From the NCBI GenBank assembly GCA_002338565.1, contig DDIN01000005.1:1-64000 (forward strand): a stretch of DNA of 64,000 bases, in the 5' to 3' direction. The notes below the pieces were generated by a model. That model made no database searches and was not told the DNA's origin. It saw only the letters and a program-made list of their open reading frames with translations. This document shows positions 34,579 through 43,956 of this stretch, piece after piece (the first letter of the stretch is position 1; the number at the start of each line of letters is the position of its first letter). Source of the stretch: Hyphomonadaceae bacterium UBA1849 (lineage in GTDB: Bacteria > Pseudomonadota > Alphaproteobacteria > Caulobacterales > Hyphomonadaceae). The position numbers and the translations under genes are program-made.

Positions 34579-35523
34579 ATGTTTGACACGCCAATCACTC
34601 AGGACGGAAACGTCATCTCAGGCCCGCTGCGCGCGCCGAAACAAATGCTGGAAGAACAGAGCTATGACGGCTCCGGCGCTGGTTCTATTCACGATGATTC
34701 CATGGCTGAGAAGCTGGGCTTCAAAGCTGGCCCTATTGAGGGACCGACGCACTTTTCCCTATTCGATCCGCTGCTTGTGAAAATCTGGGGCAAGGACTGG
34801 TTTGAGAAGGGCTGTTTCTCATCTCACTTCAAAAACATGGTGGTTGAAGGCGAAGAGACGAAAGCCTTTGTTGAGCTGCCATCAGATGAAAATCAGACAC
34901 GTATTCGTTGCTGGGCGGAGAAAGCTGACGGCACGCAGGTGCTGGAAGCCAGCGCCACGCTGGGAGGCGGCAAAACGCTTCTGGAAGAACGTCTGGAAAA
35001 CCTGCGCCCACTCGACCACTTCATCATTCTAGAAGACATGCATGTCGGCATGAAGGGCGCTGTCGATGAGATTGCGACCATGGGGCCGGAGCAGCATATG
35101 GGTAAGCTCTACCCGTTCTCTCTCAAGCAAAAGCTGGCCGCTATCACCGAGAACTCACCAGCTTATTCTGATGATGCCGCATCTCCATGGGGCCGTGCGA
35201 TTATCCCGACAGAAATGATGTCAGTTCTGGCTGAGTATACAGTTCACGACGCGAAATTCCCGATTAAGCGTCCGGCAATCGGCCTCTTCGCAGACCTTGA
35301 AGTGCGTTACATCAACGGGCCTCTGTTTGTGGGTGAGGAGTATCTTATCCGACGTGAGATTGTCGCTATGTCTGGCAGCAAGCGGACTGAGAGCTATTGG
35401 ACGCGCTCGCAGATCTTCGACAAGACGGGCACAACCCAGATTGCTGAAACGCTGCTGAACCATGCGGTCATGAAAAACTCTTATCCGGATTACGAAAAAG
35501 AGTTGGCGGCGAAAGTCGGCTAG
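34579..35523 (+). CDS. MaoC-like hot-dog-fold protein
   Basis: 314 residues with two hot-dog modules. The first (about 10-130) contains HDDSMAEKLGFKAGPIEGPTH, resembling the hydratase segment of MaoC-type enzymes. The second (about 190-314) contains PAIGLFADLEVRYINGPLFV then GEEYLIRREI, and TESYWTRSQIFD. Family members hydrate enoyl-CoA or bind acyl-CoA intermediates. The classical Asp-His catalytic pair is not obvious, so this may be a dehydratase-like protein of unknown substrate. ATG 34579 has AGGA about ten bases upstream; an ATG 21 bases earlier is possible. It ends in a bidirectional terminator. Confidence 0.75.
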   Translation: MFDTPITQDGNVISGPLRAPKQMLEEQSYDGSGAGSIHDDSMAEKLGFKAGPIEGPTHFSLFDPLLVKIWGKDWFEKGCFSSHFKNMVVEGEETKAFVELPSDENQTRIRCWAEKADGTQVLEASATLGGGKTLLEERLENLRPLDHFIILEDMHVGMKGAVDEIATMGPEQHMGKLYPFSLKQKLAAITENSPAYSDDAASPWGRAIIPTEMMSVLAEYTVHDAKFPIKRPAIGLFADLEVRYINGPLFVGEEYLIRREIVAMSGSKRTESYWTRSQIFDKTGTTQIAETLLNHAVMKNSYPDYEKELAAKVG

Positions 35524-35545
35524 GCTTTAGCCGGACGCAAAAATA

Positions 35546-35577
35546 AAAAGGCTCCGGTGTCTGCCGGAGCCTTTTTT
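35546..35577. terminator. Bidirectional intrinsic terminator
   Basis: AAAAGGCTCCGG (35546-35557) pairs with CCGGAGCC (35564-35571), followed by TTTTTT. A-tract and T-tract on opposite sides serve both the MaoC-like gene and the converging metallo-beta-lactamase-fold gene. Confidence 0.9.
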
Positions 35578-35584
35578 GTGGGTG

Positions 35585-36625
35585 TTAGCGGTAGCTGAAC
35601 AGATATTCTGCGACCATTTCTGCATTTGCCGGTGTGGCGGCATCGAAGCCGTAATACTGGCCGTATTCAGGGCGCAGCGTTTCGGTCGCACGGCGGGCGA
35701 TCTCTTCATACCAGGCTGGCAGCATTGGCGTGTGAGCTGTCAGGGTCGACGCATCGACGCCATAGCCCCATGGCACTTCGCCCATGGCGGCGCCCACAGC
35801 TGCAATCAGGTCATCGATGAAGGCGAGGTGGAAGGAGAAGTCGTCATGTGAGCCAACATTGCCGTGACCGCCGTTGAAATAGTCCCAATCAAGAGCGTTT
35901 GCGGCGCGTAGGTTATCCTGCAGGTAGGAGAAGCGTTCCGAACCGGCAAAGCCCCAGAATGGCGGCTGGTCAGGGTTGAGAAGGTCGGGTGCATGCAGAA
36001 CGCGTTCTTCCACGAGAAGCCATGCAGAGTGGTCGTCGGTGTGGGCAGCATGGTCGAAACCGTGCAGCTCGATGGTGACATCTTCAAAGCGGAAGATTGC
36101 TTCAGGCCAGCTCAATGTCACATCTGGACGCGGCAGCTGGCTATTGAGACGATCCATTTTTTCAGCGGTCTCACGTGAAGAGACGAGTACCGGCGCCGTT
36201 GCCTGATCTTCAAGAAGCGCAAGGAATTCCGGCGTGCCGCCAATATGGTCTGCGTGGTCGTGTGAATAGATAATTGTGGTGATCGGCAGGTCTGTTGTCG
36301 TGCGAATGGCCGACAGTAGGGTTTCAGCCTGTCCGCCAAGCGGGTCGAACAGCAATACGCCCTCATCACCAACATACCAGGTCGTGCCGTAAAAGCCGGA
36401 CTGGTACCAGTATGTGCGGCCAGTCAGCTTTTGGACGATGTAAGGCGTCGTCATGTTCAATGTGAACAGGTCTTCGATCTTGTCGCCGACCGGCAGCGCC
36501 GCGGTGATAGACGGTGCCTGATAGGTTGCATCGACAGTTGATGGCGCTTCAGCGACTGCGCCTTGTGACGCGAGTGTGAGCGAGAGCGCGGGCAGCGAGA
36601 CTTTTGCGAGATTACGAATAGTCAT
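35585..36625 (-). CDS. Secreted metallo-beta-lactamase-fold hydrolase
   Basis: 346 residues from the third of three clustered ATGs, the one with GAGG at proper spacing. A signal peptide (MTIRNLAKVSLPALSLTLAS, QGAVA cleavage) is followed by the MBL fold: SHDHADHIGG (121-130), the zinc-binding HxHxDH motif, then GFDHAAHTDDHS, VLHAPDLLNP and the GGHGNVGSHDD loop. Both metal sites appear complete. Family members include lactonases, beta-lactamases and alkylsulfatase-like enzymes; the substrate is not evident. A LysR regulator diverges from it and probably controls it. Confidence 0.9.
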   Translation of the reverse strand: MTIRNLAKVSLPALSLTLASQGAVAEAPSTVDATYQAPSITAALPVGDKIEDLFTLNMTTPYIVQKLTGRTYWYQSGFYGTTWYVGDEGVLLFDPLGGQAETLLSAIRTTTDLPITTIIYSHDHADHIGGTPEFLALLEDQATAPVLVSSRETAEKMDRLNSQLPRPDVTLSWPEAIFRFEDVTIELHGFDHAAHTDDHSAWLLVEERVLHAPDLLNPDQPPFWGFAGSERFSYLQDNLRAANALDWDYFNGGHGNVGSHDDFSFHLAFIDDLIAAVGAAMGEVPWGYGVDASTLTAHTPMLPAWYEEIARRATETLRPEYGQYYGFDAATPANAEMVAEYLFSYR

Positions 36626-36748
36626 TTTCATCCTCATGGGTGTGAACTTTATGTTCGATGAGGGCGATATAAGCCTGTTCAGTGTTCGTGATTAGGCATA
36701 TAAAAATTAGATTACTGTCAAAAAAAGCAATACAATGGACTGTGGCTC

Positions 36749-37648
36749 ATGAGCCAGATTATGAAGCTGGACCGACTTCCATACCTTGCAGCGGTCATCG
36801 AGGCAGGATCGTTCACACAGGCTGCAGAGAGGCTGGGCGTCACGAAAGCTGTCGTCAGTGCGCAAGTGTCCCGGCTGGAAGAGGAGCTTGGCGTAGCATT
36901 GCTCAACCGAACAACGCGCAAGGTTTCGCCAACGCCTGAAGGCGATCTTCTGTTTGAACGCAGCCGGATCATCCTGCAGGAAGCTGCAGATGTGCGAGAA
37001 GCTCTATCGAGCGCGATGGACCGGCCAACCGGCGTTTTGCGTGTCACCGCTCCGCTAGACTATGGGCAGCTGGTTCTGGTGCCGCTCATGGCAGAATTTC
37101 GTAAGCTTTATCCGGAATGCAGCGTCGTGCTCGACCTGACGGATCAGATTGTCGACATGCAATCAGGTAAATGGGATTTGTCGGTGCGGCTGGGCTGGCT
37201 CAACGATTCCAGCATGAAAGCGCGGAAGGTCAGCGAATTCAGACAAGCGCTGGTCGCGACGCCCGAGCTTTTAAAGCAGGGGCTCTCGCCAACGTTAATT
37301 TCCGATCTCGCGTCACTTCCCTTTGTTGGAAATACAGCCCTATCCGATCCGGGCACCTGGGACTTTTCGGGCCAGAATGGACAAGTAGAACGCGTGAGGT
37401 TTGACGTCGTGGCGAGCATGTCGACAACGCCTGCCGTTCTGGAAGCCGTCAAATGCGGGCTTGGGGCTTCGGTGTTACCGTGCTTTCTCGTGGACGACGC
37501 TATTCAAAAAGGGGATCTGGTGCAGCTGCTTCCAGAATGGGAATTGCGCAAGGGCGGTATCTACATGGTGTTTCCACCGGCACGCTATCGACCGCCCAAG
37601 GTGAAGGTTTTCGCAGATATGCTGATAGAGGCTGTCGGCAGGCGATAA
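36749..37648 (+). CDS. LysR-family transcriptional regulator
   Basis: 299 residues. Winged HTH at the N-terminus (LPYLAAVIEAGSFTQAAERL, GVTKAVVSAQVSRLEEELGV, then LLNRTTRKVSPTPEG) and a periplasmic-binding-like effector domain (about 90-299, from TGVLRVTAPLDYGQLVLVPL). It is divergent from the MBL hydrolase gene across 123 bases. This AT-rich space would carry the usual LysR operator, although I cannot single out the box. Autorepression and activation of the hydrolase are inferred from this arrangement. Confidence 0.92.
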   Translation: MSQIMKLDRLPYLAAVIEAGSFTQAAERLGVTKAVVSAQVSRLEEELGVALLNRTTRKVSPTPEGDLLFERSRIILQEAADVREALSSAMDRPTGVLRVTAPLDYGQLVLVPLMAEFRKLYPECSVVLDLTDQIVDMQSGKWDLSVRLGWLNDSSMKARKVSEFRQALVATPELLKQGLSPTLISDLASLPFVGNTALSDPGTWDFSGQNGQVERVRFDVVASMSTTPAVLEAVKCGLGASVLPCFLVDDAIQKGDLVQLLPEWELRKGGIYMVFPPARYRPPKVKVFADMLIEAVGRR

Positions 37649-37718
37649 AGCCTCAACAATTCCGTTTGCGCTCTCGCAGTTCATGCCCAAGTATGAGTGA
37701 GACTTCAGGGAGACACAA

Positions 37719-38243
37719 ATGTCATTCACGCTTTATGATGCCACCATTCCAGGCTTTATCCGCACAGCAGAATCTATTGCCAACGTTCTGAAAAAGGGCC
37801 GAGAGCACTATCACCAGCATGCGCTTGATCTTGATGGCGCGGTGAATGAACGCCTTTGCGGCGACATGCTGCCGCTTTCTTTTCAGGTGAAATCTGTACG
37901 CACGCACTCCATCGGTGCGATTGAGGGCATTCGCGCTGGCACATTCAGCCCGATCCCGCCAATGTCCGACCCTGATTATGTCGGCCTCGAAGAGATTGTC
38001 GCCAACACGATTTCAGACCTGAAAGCCATGGACGCAGACGAAGTGAATGCGATGGCGGGTAAAGATGTGGTCTTCTCTATGAAGGATGTGACCATCCCGT
38101 TCGTGGCTGAAGACTTCCTCATGTCGTTCTCCATCCCGAACTTTCATTTCCACGCGACGACAACCTACGACATTCTGCGTATGAAGGGCGTCACGCTCGG
38201 CAAGCGGGACTATCTCGGCAAGCTGGCGATCAAGCAGGGCTGA
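37719..38243 (+). CDS. DUF1993-family protein
   Basis: 174 residues starting MSFTLYDATIPGFIRTAESIAN, the usual DUF1993 opening. The family resembles DinB-type four-helix bundles, and here His/Asp/Glu residues are spread along the helices (REHYHQHALD, NFHFHATTTYDILRMKGV). The function is not established; a metal-dependent thiol-transferase-like fold has been proposed for such bundles. The ATG follows GGGAGA. It is downstream of the LysR gene and ends in a 10-bp hairpin. Confidence 0.85.
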   Translation: MSFTLYDATIPGFIRTAESIANVLKKGREHYHQHALDLDGAVNERLCGDMLPLSFQVKSVRTHSIGAIEGIRAGTFSPIPPMSDPDYVGLEEIVANTISDLKAMDADEVNAMAGKDVVFSMKDVTIPFVAEDFLMSFSIPNFHFHATTTYDILRMKGVTLGKRDYLGKLAIKQG

Positions 38244-38255
38244 TCGAATTTTCTG

Positions 38256-38288
38256 CATAGAGGCCGGCTTTTAACGCGGGCCTCTATG
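38256..38288. terminator. Hairpin after the DUF1993 gene
   Basis: CATAGAGGCC (38256-38265) pairs perfectly with GGCCTCTATG (38279-38288) across a 13-base loop, 12 bases after the stop. No T-tract follows, so it may act as a weak terminator or as 3'-end protection. Confidence 0.5.
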
Positions 38289-38351
38289 GCTGCTTGACTG
38301 CACAGCGATCTGCGCGCTCCATTTCTTCGGATGCTTTCGGGGGGGTGAGAT

Positions 38352-39467
38352 ATGCGCAGACGTCAGTTTCTGACCGGATTGGGTGCAGCTTCACTGGCAG
38401 GCTGTTCCGCCAGCGTATCGCTGCAAACCGGCTCCCGCCCGTATTGGGCAGATTTTCCACCTGTTCTCTCTCGCATGGACCGTGTGACGCGCACGGTTGT
38501 TGGCCTGCGTCCATATCGTCCTCAAGGCTATCGGCTCGATTGGGAAACGTTGGGCGACAAAACGATTGTGCACTCTTACGGACATGGCGGCTGCGGCGTG
38601 ACTATGTCCTGGGGAACGGCTGTTGTTGCTGCTGACTATGCGAGCGAGGCAGGCCATGAGGATGTGGCGGTGCTCGGCTGCGGGGTGCAGGGGCTGACAG
38701 CAGCGCTGACGCTCGCGCGGCGCGGGCACAAGGTCACGATCTATGCGGCAGACCTTCCGCCTTACACGACCTCCAACATTGCGGGCGTCCTTTGGATGCC
38801 GACCACCTATTTCGACCGGAGGGTTGCGACGCCCGAGTTTCTTGCGTGGGACAGAGAGCTGATCCGCAAGGCATGGCTGGGCTTCATTCCGTATGTGAAC
38901 CGGCCCGGCTATGGCGTGTACTGGGCAGACCATCATTCTCTGGGCATGCAGCAAAGACGGGACTGGACCGAAGGTCTTCCGGGTGGGGATGACATCTATC
39001 CCGAACTCACGCGAACCACCGAAGGAAATCTGTTCGGTTACGCGTATCAACAGCGCTTTAAGGCGATGATCATCGATCCGGATTATTATCTGGACGCCAT
39101 CCTTCAGGATGCGCAGCTGGCCGGTGCGCGCATCGTCCAAAGGGAGTTTGCTGACCTCTCCGAGGTTATGGCGCTGCCAGAGCAGACGATCGTGAACTGT
39201 ACCGGGCTTGGGGCAGGGGCGTTATTTGGCGATGAGGATATCTATCCAGTGCGCGGCCAGCTGACCCATCTGCTGCCGCAGGAAGAGATCAACTATTCCT
39301 ATGTCGCGCCGACGGATAATGGCGTGCTCTACATGTTTCCGCGTAAAACGGGCATCGTGCTTGGCGGTACATCGGATTATCGCGAATGGGATCGTACGCC
39401 GAACTCTGCTGAAATCACACGCATGGTCGAAGGCCATGCAGAGCTGGCAGGGCGGCTACGCATTTAA
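38352..39467 (+). CDS. Tat-exported FAD oxidoreductase, circularly permuted D-amino-acid-oxidase type
   Basis: 371 residues. The N-terminus MRRRQFLTGLGAASLAGC has a twin-arginine motif and a lipobox. Residues 50-88 (VGLRPYRP, then IVHSYGHGGCGVTMSWGT) are the segment that ends ordinary D-amino-acid oxidases, where the Arg binds the substrate carboxylate and the Gly-rich stretch binds FAD. Only after it comes the Rossmann nucleotide-binding motif VAVLGCGVQGL (105-115), normally at the N-terminus, followed by TSNIAGVLWMP, GYAYQQRFKAMIIDPDYYL, VNCTGLGAGAL and, at the C-terminus, GIVLGGTSDYREWDRTPN. The order is therefore permuted. Oxidation of a D-amino acid or similar amine in the periplasm is inferred. 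Confidence 0.85.
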   Translation: MRRRQFLTGLGAASLAGCSASVSLQTGSRPYWADFPPVLSRMDRVTRTVVGLRPYRPQGYRLDWETLGDKTIVHSYGHGGCGVTMSWGTAVVAADYASEAGHEDVAVLGCGVQGLTAALTLARRGHKVTIYAADLPPYTTSNIAGVLWMPTTYFDRRVATPEFLAWDRELIRKAWLGFIPYVNRPGYGVYWADHHSLGMQQRRDWTEGLPGGDDIYPELTRTTEGNLFGYAYQQRFKAMIIDPDYYLDAILQDAQLAGARIVQREFADLSEVMALPEQTIVNCTGLGAGALFGDEDIYPVRGQLTHLLPQEEINYSYVAPTDNGVLYMFPRKTGIVLGGTSDYREWDRTPNSAEITRMVEGHAELAGRLRI

Positions 39468-39546
39468 CTTGCTCCTGTCTTCTGATTGACCAGTATGGGT
39501 GGCCATGCTCCAATTCGTGGAAGATCAGGGGAAGAAACCAGTGACC

Positions 39547-40827
39547 ATGAAATCCATCGCCGCTGCGCTGCTGTTTGGCAGTGCGATTGCCGGCGCCGCT
39601 CAAGCCGATACAATTTACATTCACGCCGGACATTTGCTTGCAATTCCAGGTGAAGGGTATCTGGAAGAGCAGACAGTGGTCATCGTTGATGACCGGATTG
39701 TCGCCATTGAAGACGGCTATGTGACGCCTAATCCGGGCGAGCGACTGATCAATTTGACTGACAGCTATGTCATGCCCGGCCTGATCGATTCTCACGTGCA
39801 CCTACTGTCTGAGTTCAGCCCGACAGCGCGTCTGAATGCGCTGACTTATTCAGAAGTGGACGAGGCGTTTGATGGTGCCATGCATGCGCGTCGCACTCTG
39901 CAGGCTGGCTTCACCACGGTGCAGGATGTTGGCGGTACGCCTGAAGCGATTTTCTCTCTGCGCGATGCGATTATGAATGGCCGCGTTCCTGGCCCACGTA
40001 TTCGCGCATCGGGTGCCTCGATCACGCCGACCGGTGGACATGGCGATGTGAATGGGTTCTCGCCTGCTCTTATGCAGATTTTCCAGAGCGATTTTGCGTG
40101 TGACGGCGCGGACGATTGTCGCCGCGCAACGCGTCTTGCCGTTCGCGGCGGCGCCGATGTCATCAAGATTACGGCGACAGGCGGGGTGCTCTCCAACACC
40201 CGTGCGGGGCTCGGCCAGCAGCTGTTTGATGATGAGCTTGTGGCGATTGTGGAAGCTGCCGAAAGCATGGGCCGTCGCGTGACAGCGCACGCGCATGGTG
40301 TGGACGGGATTAACGCAGCTCTGCGCGCCGGTGTGCATTCTATCGAGCATGGCACCTACCTTAATGACGAGACGATCGAGCTTTTCCTCGAGCATGATGC
40401 CATTCTGGTGCCGACCGTGATTGCGGGCGTGACCGTGACCGGCTGGACGAATGAAGAATGGTTGCCTGCGCCATCGCGCGAGAAGGCGGCCATTGTCGGC
40501 CCGCTGATGATCGACATGCTGCGCCGTGCCCATGAGGGCGGTGTGCGCATCGCATTTGGTACAGACACAGGTGTCTCCCGTCATGGTGAGAATGCGCTTG
40601 AATTCGTCTATATGATCGAGGCTGGCTTTGAGCCGGAAGAGGCCATTCGTGCGGCGACAGTCGTCGCGGCCGAGCATATTCAGCTGGAAGACGAGATTGG
40701 CACAATCGAGGCGGGCAAGTCGGCTGATATTATCGCGGTTACTGCAGATCCCCTGTTGAACATTGAGGAATTGCTGGACGTAGATTTTGTCATGGCTCGT
40801 GGAGAGGTGTACAGACTTCCTGAATAA
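39547..40827 (+). CDS. Secreted metal-dependent amidohydrolase (imidazolonepropionase/prolidase-like)
   Basis: 426 residues from ATG 39547. Signal peptide MKSIAAALLFGSAIAGAAQA. The amidohydrolase TIM-barrel motifs are in order: GLIDSHVHL (first metal His pair), the candidate metal-bridging Lys in ADVIKITATGG, TAHAHG, SIEHGTYL and the Asp in FGTDTGVSRHGEN, then the composite beta-sandwich end IEAGKSADIIAV. This subgroup includes secreted Xaa-Pro dipeptidases and related hydrolases; the substrate is not certain. It follows the flavoprotein gene by 79 bases on the same strand and is followed by an alpha/beta hydrolase gene. Confidence 0.9.
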   Translation: MKSIAAALLFGSAIAGAAQADTIYIHAGHLLAIPGEGYLEEQTVVIVDDRIVAIEDGYVTPNPGERLINLTDSYVMPGLIDSHVHLLSEFSPTARLNALTYSEVDEAFDGAMHARRTLQAGFTTVQDVGGTPEAIFSLRDAIMNGRVPGPRIRASGASITPTGGHGDVNGFSPALMQIFQSDFACDGADDCRRATRLAVRGGADVIKITATGGVLSNTRAGLGQQLFDDELVAIVEAAESMGRRVTAHAHGVDGINAALRAGVHSIEHGTYLNDETIELFLEHDAILVPTVIAGVTVTGWTNEEWLPAPSREKAAIVGPLMIDMLRRAHEGGVRIAFGTDTGVSRHGENALEFVYMIEAGFEPEEAIRAATVVAAEHIQLEDEIGTIEAGKSADIIAVTADPLLNIEELLDVDFVMARGEVYRLPE

Positions 40828-40850
40828 CAAAAAGAATCAGGGAGCAGTAA

Positions 40851-41744
40851 ATGCCTCACATCACGTCCAACGGGACCGGGATCGAATACGAAGAATTCGG
40901 TTCCAAATTCGGTACGCCTTTCCTTCTCATTTCCGGCTATGGCGGCCAGATGATCAACTGGAGCCAGGAATTCGTCGACGGACTCGTCGATGAAGGCTTC
41001 CGTGTCATCCGGTTCGACAATCGTGATATCGGCTTGTCCCAGCAGTTTGACGAGCTGGGCATTCCGGACATGAAGAAAATCTTTGGTGGCCTGAAAGACG
41101 GCACCGCCAAAGATCACGCGCCGTATCTTCTGGAAGACATGGCAGCTGATGCTGCAGGCCTGCTGGAAGCGCTAGACGCCAAGCCCGCTATCGTGATGGG
41201 TGTCAGCATGGGTGGCATGATCACGCAGCTGCTGGCGCTCAATCACCCGGACGCGGTCAAAGCGATTATTCCGACAATGACATGGTCGAGCGATCCGACA
41301 CTGGAACGGTCTACGCCGGAAGCGAATGCCGTGCTGACAGAGCGCCCGAACCCGCCATCGCGTGAAAACATCATCCGCAATGCGATCAAAGCCAATCGTG
41401 TTATCGGCTCCGGCCCGAGCCTGCAGGCCACAGATGAGGAATTCGCCGAGAAGGCTGGCGCTGCGTATGACCGCGCTTACCGTCCGGCTGGTCTGTCACG
41501 GCAGTTCGCAGCTATTCAGGCGCAGCCGTTATGGCATGAACGCCTGTCCGAGCTCTCTGTGCCGACACTGGTTGTTCACGGTGAGGTCGATACGCTGATC
41601 CTGCCGCAGTGCGGACAGGACGTTGCGAAACGCATTCCAAATGCGCGCTATGTCGAGATTGCCGACTGGGGCCATGACATGCCGCCAAAAGCCGTTCCGG
41701 TCGTGCTGGCTGAAGTCATCCCATTCGCGAAAGATCACGCTTAG
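40851..41744 (+). CDS. Alpha/beta hydrolase
   Basis: 297 residues. Oxyanion region ISGYGGQMINW, the aspartate strand FDNRDIGLSQ, nucleophile Ser119 in GVSMGGM, acid in VHGEVDTLI and His near the C-terminus in WGHDMPP. No signal peptide. It resembles cytoplasmic esterases or epoxide-hydrolase-like enzymes with a helical cap (about 130-230). GGGAG precedes the ATG. The substrate is unknown. It lies 23 bases after the amidohydrolase stop, so the two are likely co-transcribed. Confidence 0.9.
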   Translation: MPHITSNGTGIEYEEFGSKFGTPFLLISGYGGQMINWSQEFVDGLVDEGFRVIRFDNRDIGLSQQFDELGIPDMKKIFGGLKDGTAKDHAPYLLEDMAADAAGLLEALDAKPAIVMGVSMGGMITQLLALNHPDAVKAIIPTMTWSSDPTLERSTPEANAVLTERPNPPSRENIIRNAIKANRVIGSGPSLQATDEEFAEKAGAAYDRAYRPAGLSRQFAAIQAQPLWHERLSELSVPTLVVHGEVDTLILPQCGQDVAKRIPNARYVEIADWGHDMPPKAVPVVLAEVIPFAKDHA

Positions 41745-41747
41745 GAC

Positions 41748-42848
41748 TCAGACCTCGAAGCTCAGAACGAAACCCTCGCTGGCGAGCGTCTTGTCGGCGA
41801 GGACACGGTCATAGCATTCCTGAACGGCTTCAGAGCCAAGCGCGCGCACAGTCTTGATCCAGCGAGAGGCGTGGCCGTAGAACTCCAGTAATTCCTCTGC
41901 CAAATCGGCACGGAGGTCGCGTGCATTTATGCCAAGATCATTATCTTCCAGATAACGCGACGTCACAAATTCCATTGCGTTAGGGCCGGGCTGCATCTCA
42001 GGGGTGGAGGCGGCCATTGCGGCCTTCCAGTCGGTTTCGCCAGCGCGGATACAATAGGCGAGGTTTTCCCCGTAAAGATCGTGCAGTTCCTTACACAGCG
42101 CATCACGGCCTGAGAAGTCGATAAGGACTGACGTCTGCTCTGGCTTGAGCGTATCTTTGGCCTCATCGTAAAGTACGACGCCGTCATAATTCTGGCTGTT
42201 CTTTGCAAAGGCACGGCCTGCGTGAGAGGTGAGGCCAGTTGTCTTAATGCCGCGGCGACGCAGCAGCCATGACAGCGCCATAGCGGTTTTGCACGATGCG
42301 CTGGAGATGACTACGTGACCTGCGCCGTAGAAATCATTCAGCTCTAAATGTCGTACGAGCAGAAAGGCTGTGAAAAAGAGCGGGCGGAACAAGAGCTGCT
42401 GGTTTTCATAGTCGGCGCGATAGGTCGGGTCGGCGCCCAGCCGGTGATACCGGTTATAGGTTTCGGGCAGCAAATCTCTGTGCGCAGTTCCATCCAGAAA
42501 GCCGTTATCGTCGATCTTGTCAGGGGCAAACACCCATTTGCTGGCAGTCGGCACGAAACCGAAAAAACGCTCGCCCGGTTCAATGTCGTCGCAGCGGCTT
42601 TCTTCTACGGTGAGGAACCCCCAGGCCGGAATGCAGCCCCAGCCGGGGTTCGCGGCGGGAAAGAACTTCCAGTATTTGCGGCTTTCACCATGCAGCGCAT
42701 ACGCGATATTGGAGGCAGTGAAGGCAAAGTTCTCAATGCCCATTAGCACTTCGCCGTCTCGCAGCTCTTTGACGGTGCGATCAGATATTCTTGTATGTGC
42801 GAGATCGGTTTTATCGACCTCAAGGCACAGAATATGGTCAGACGACAT
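41748..42848 (-). CDS. DUF2855-family protein
   Basis: 366 residues from ATG 42848, which has AGGAG about ten bases upstream. Typical segments: TRISDRTVKELRDGEVLMGI, FAFTASNIAYALHG, NPGWGCIPAWGFLTVEESRC, the nucleotide-binding-like HVVISSASCKTAMALSWLLR and GLTSHAGRAF. The layout recalls medium-chain dehydrogenase/quinone oxidoreductase folds, but without the zinc sites. The activity of DUF2855 is not known. It converges on the hydrolase gene with three bases between stops. Confidence 0.85.
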   Translation of the reverse strand: MSSDHILCLEVDKTDLAHTRISDRTVKELRDGEVLMGIENFAFTASNIAYALHGESRKYWKFFPAANPGWGCIPAWGFLTVEESRCDDIEPGERFFGFVPTASKWVFAPDKIDDNGFLDGTAHRDLLPETYNRYHRLGADPTYRADYENQQLLFRPLFFTAFLLVRHLELNDFYGAGHVVISSASCKTAMALSWLLRRRGIKTTGLTSHAGRAFAKNSQNYDGVVLYDEAKDTLKPEQTSVLIDFSGRDALCKELHDLYGENLAYCIRAGETDWKAAMAASTPEMQPGPNAMEFVTSRYLEDNDLGINARDLRADLAEELLEFYGHASRWIKTVRALGSEAVQECYDRVLADKTLASEGFVLSFEV

Positions 42849-42959
42849 CGCATTCACTCCTGCGGTGCAGAGAACCAAACCTCTTCACCACAATAACTTG
42901 GGGTATCCCGTCTGCCAATAAAAGCGAAATTTTATCGATCTGTGACCGTATGAGGGGAA

Positions 42960-43904
42960 TTAGCGGCGCGGCGGACGCTTTTTCTGACCGCCCGGACGAC
43001 GCCCTTGAGGGCCGCTGTTTCGAGAGCCACCACCACCACGAGAGCTGTTCGGGCGCTGACCGCGTTGCGGACGCTCTGGTGCCTGAGACATGCGCTGGGT
43101 GCGAATCTCTTCGCCGAGAATGCGCGTCAGCTGTTCTGCGGGCACTTCTTCAAGCGTACCTGACGCGAGTTCAGCTAGTTCAAACGGACCGTATTTAATA
43201 CGGATCAAGCGGTTTACGGTCAGGCCTACAGACGCGAGCGCTTTACGGACTTCACGGTTCTTACCTTCGCGCAGAATAACGTGCAGCCAGTTATTCGTGC
43301 CGGTGGTGCGTTCCAGCGTGGCATCGATTGAGGCGTATTCAATACCATCGACTATCACGCCTTTCTTCAGCTCTTCGAGGGCTTCAGGTGTGACGCGGCC
43401 ATGCGCACGGGCGCGGTAGTGGCGCTCCAGACCTGTGGCCGGCAGCTCCATCTTACGCGCCAGCTCACCGTCATTGGTCAGCAGGAGCAGGCCTTCGGTT
43501 GTGAGGTCGAGACGACCGACAGTCACGACGCGTGGCAGGGATTTCGGCAAATGGTCGAAAATCGTCGGGCGACCTTCAGGGTCACGCGTTGCCGTGATGA
43601 GGCCAGCCGGCTTGTGGTACATCCACATGCGTGTTGCCTCTGGCGGGCGCACGATTTTGCCACGGACTTTGATCTGGTCACGCGCCGTCACTTTGACGGC
43701 CGGGCTGTCCAGACGTTCGCCATTCACCATGACCTTGCCCTCGGAAATAAGGGTTTCTGCTTCCCGTCGGGAGCAGATGCCAGCATGTGCGAGGTATTTG
43801 GCAATGCGTTCGCCGTCTTCCCATTTTGCTTCTGGGGCGGCTTTAGCTTTGTTGCGCGCGGGTCCGATGTTTCGACCCCGGCCCGTCTCCCGACGCTCCG
43901 TCAT
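42960..43904 (-). CDS. RsuA/RluB-family rRNA pseudouridine synthase
   Basis: 314 residues from ATG 43904 (AAAGGAT upstream). An S4 RNA-binding domain (about 30-95: RIAKYLAHAGICSRREAETL and so on) is followed by the pseudouridine synthase domain with the catalytic Asp in VGRLDLTTEGLLLLTND, ERHYRARAHG and LREGKNREVRKAL. The C-terminal 50 residues are a Gly/Arg/Pro-rich basic tail, often seen in RluB-type enzymes of alphaproteobacteria. RluB modifies 23S rRNA and RsuA 16S rRNA; the tail favours RluB, but this is not decisive. Confidence 0.92.
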   Translation of the reverse strand: MTERRETGRGRNIGPARNKAKAAPEAKWEDGERIAKYLAHAGICSRREAETLISEGKVMVNGERLDSPAVKVTARDQIKVRGKIVRPPEATRMWMYHKPAGLITATRDPEGRPTIFDHLPKSLPRVVTVGRLDLTTEGLLLLTNDGELARKMELPATGLERHYRARAHGRVTPEALEELKKGVIVDGIEYASIDATLERTTGTNNWLHVILREGKNREVRKALASVGLTVNRLIRIKYGPFELAELASGTLEEVPAEQLTRILGEEIRTQRMSQAPERPQRGQRPNSSRGGGGSRNSGPQGRRPGGQKKRPPRR

Positions 43905-43956
43905 CGCGTATCCTTTCAATATAAGGAGCGCCCAATAGCATGGCGCGCACGAAAGG

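Noticed and set aside
39850..40830. 326-codon minus-strand frame opposite the amidohydrolase
   Set aside because: Antisense shadow; Arg/His/Cys-rich with no domain.
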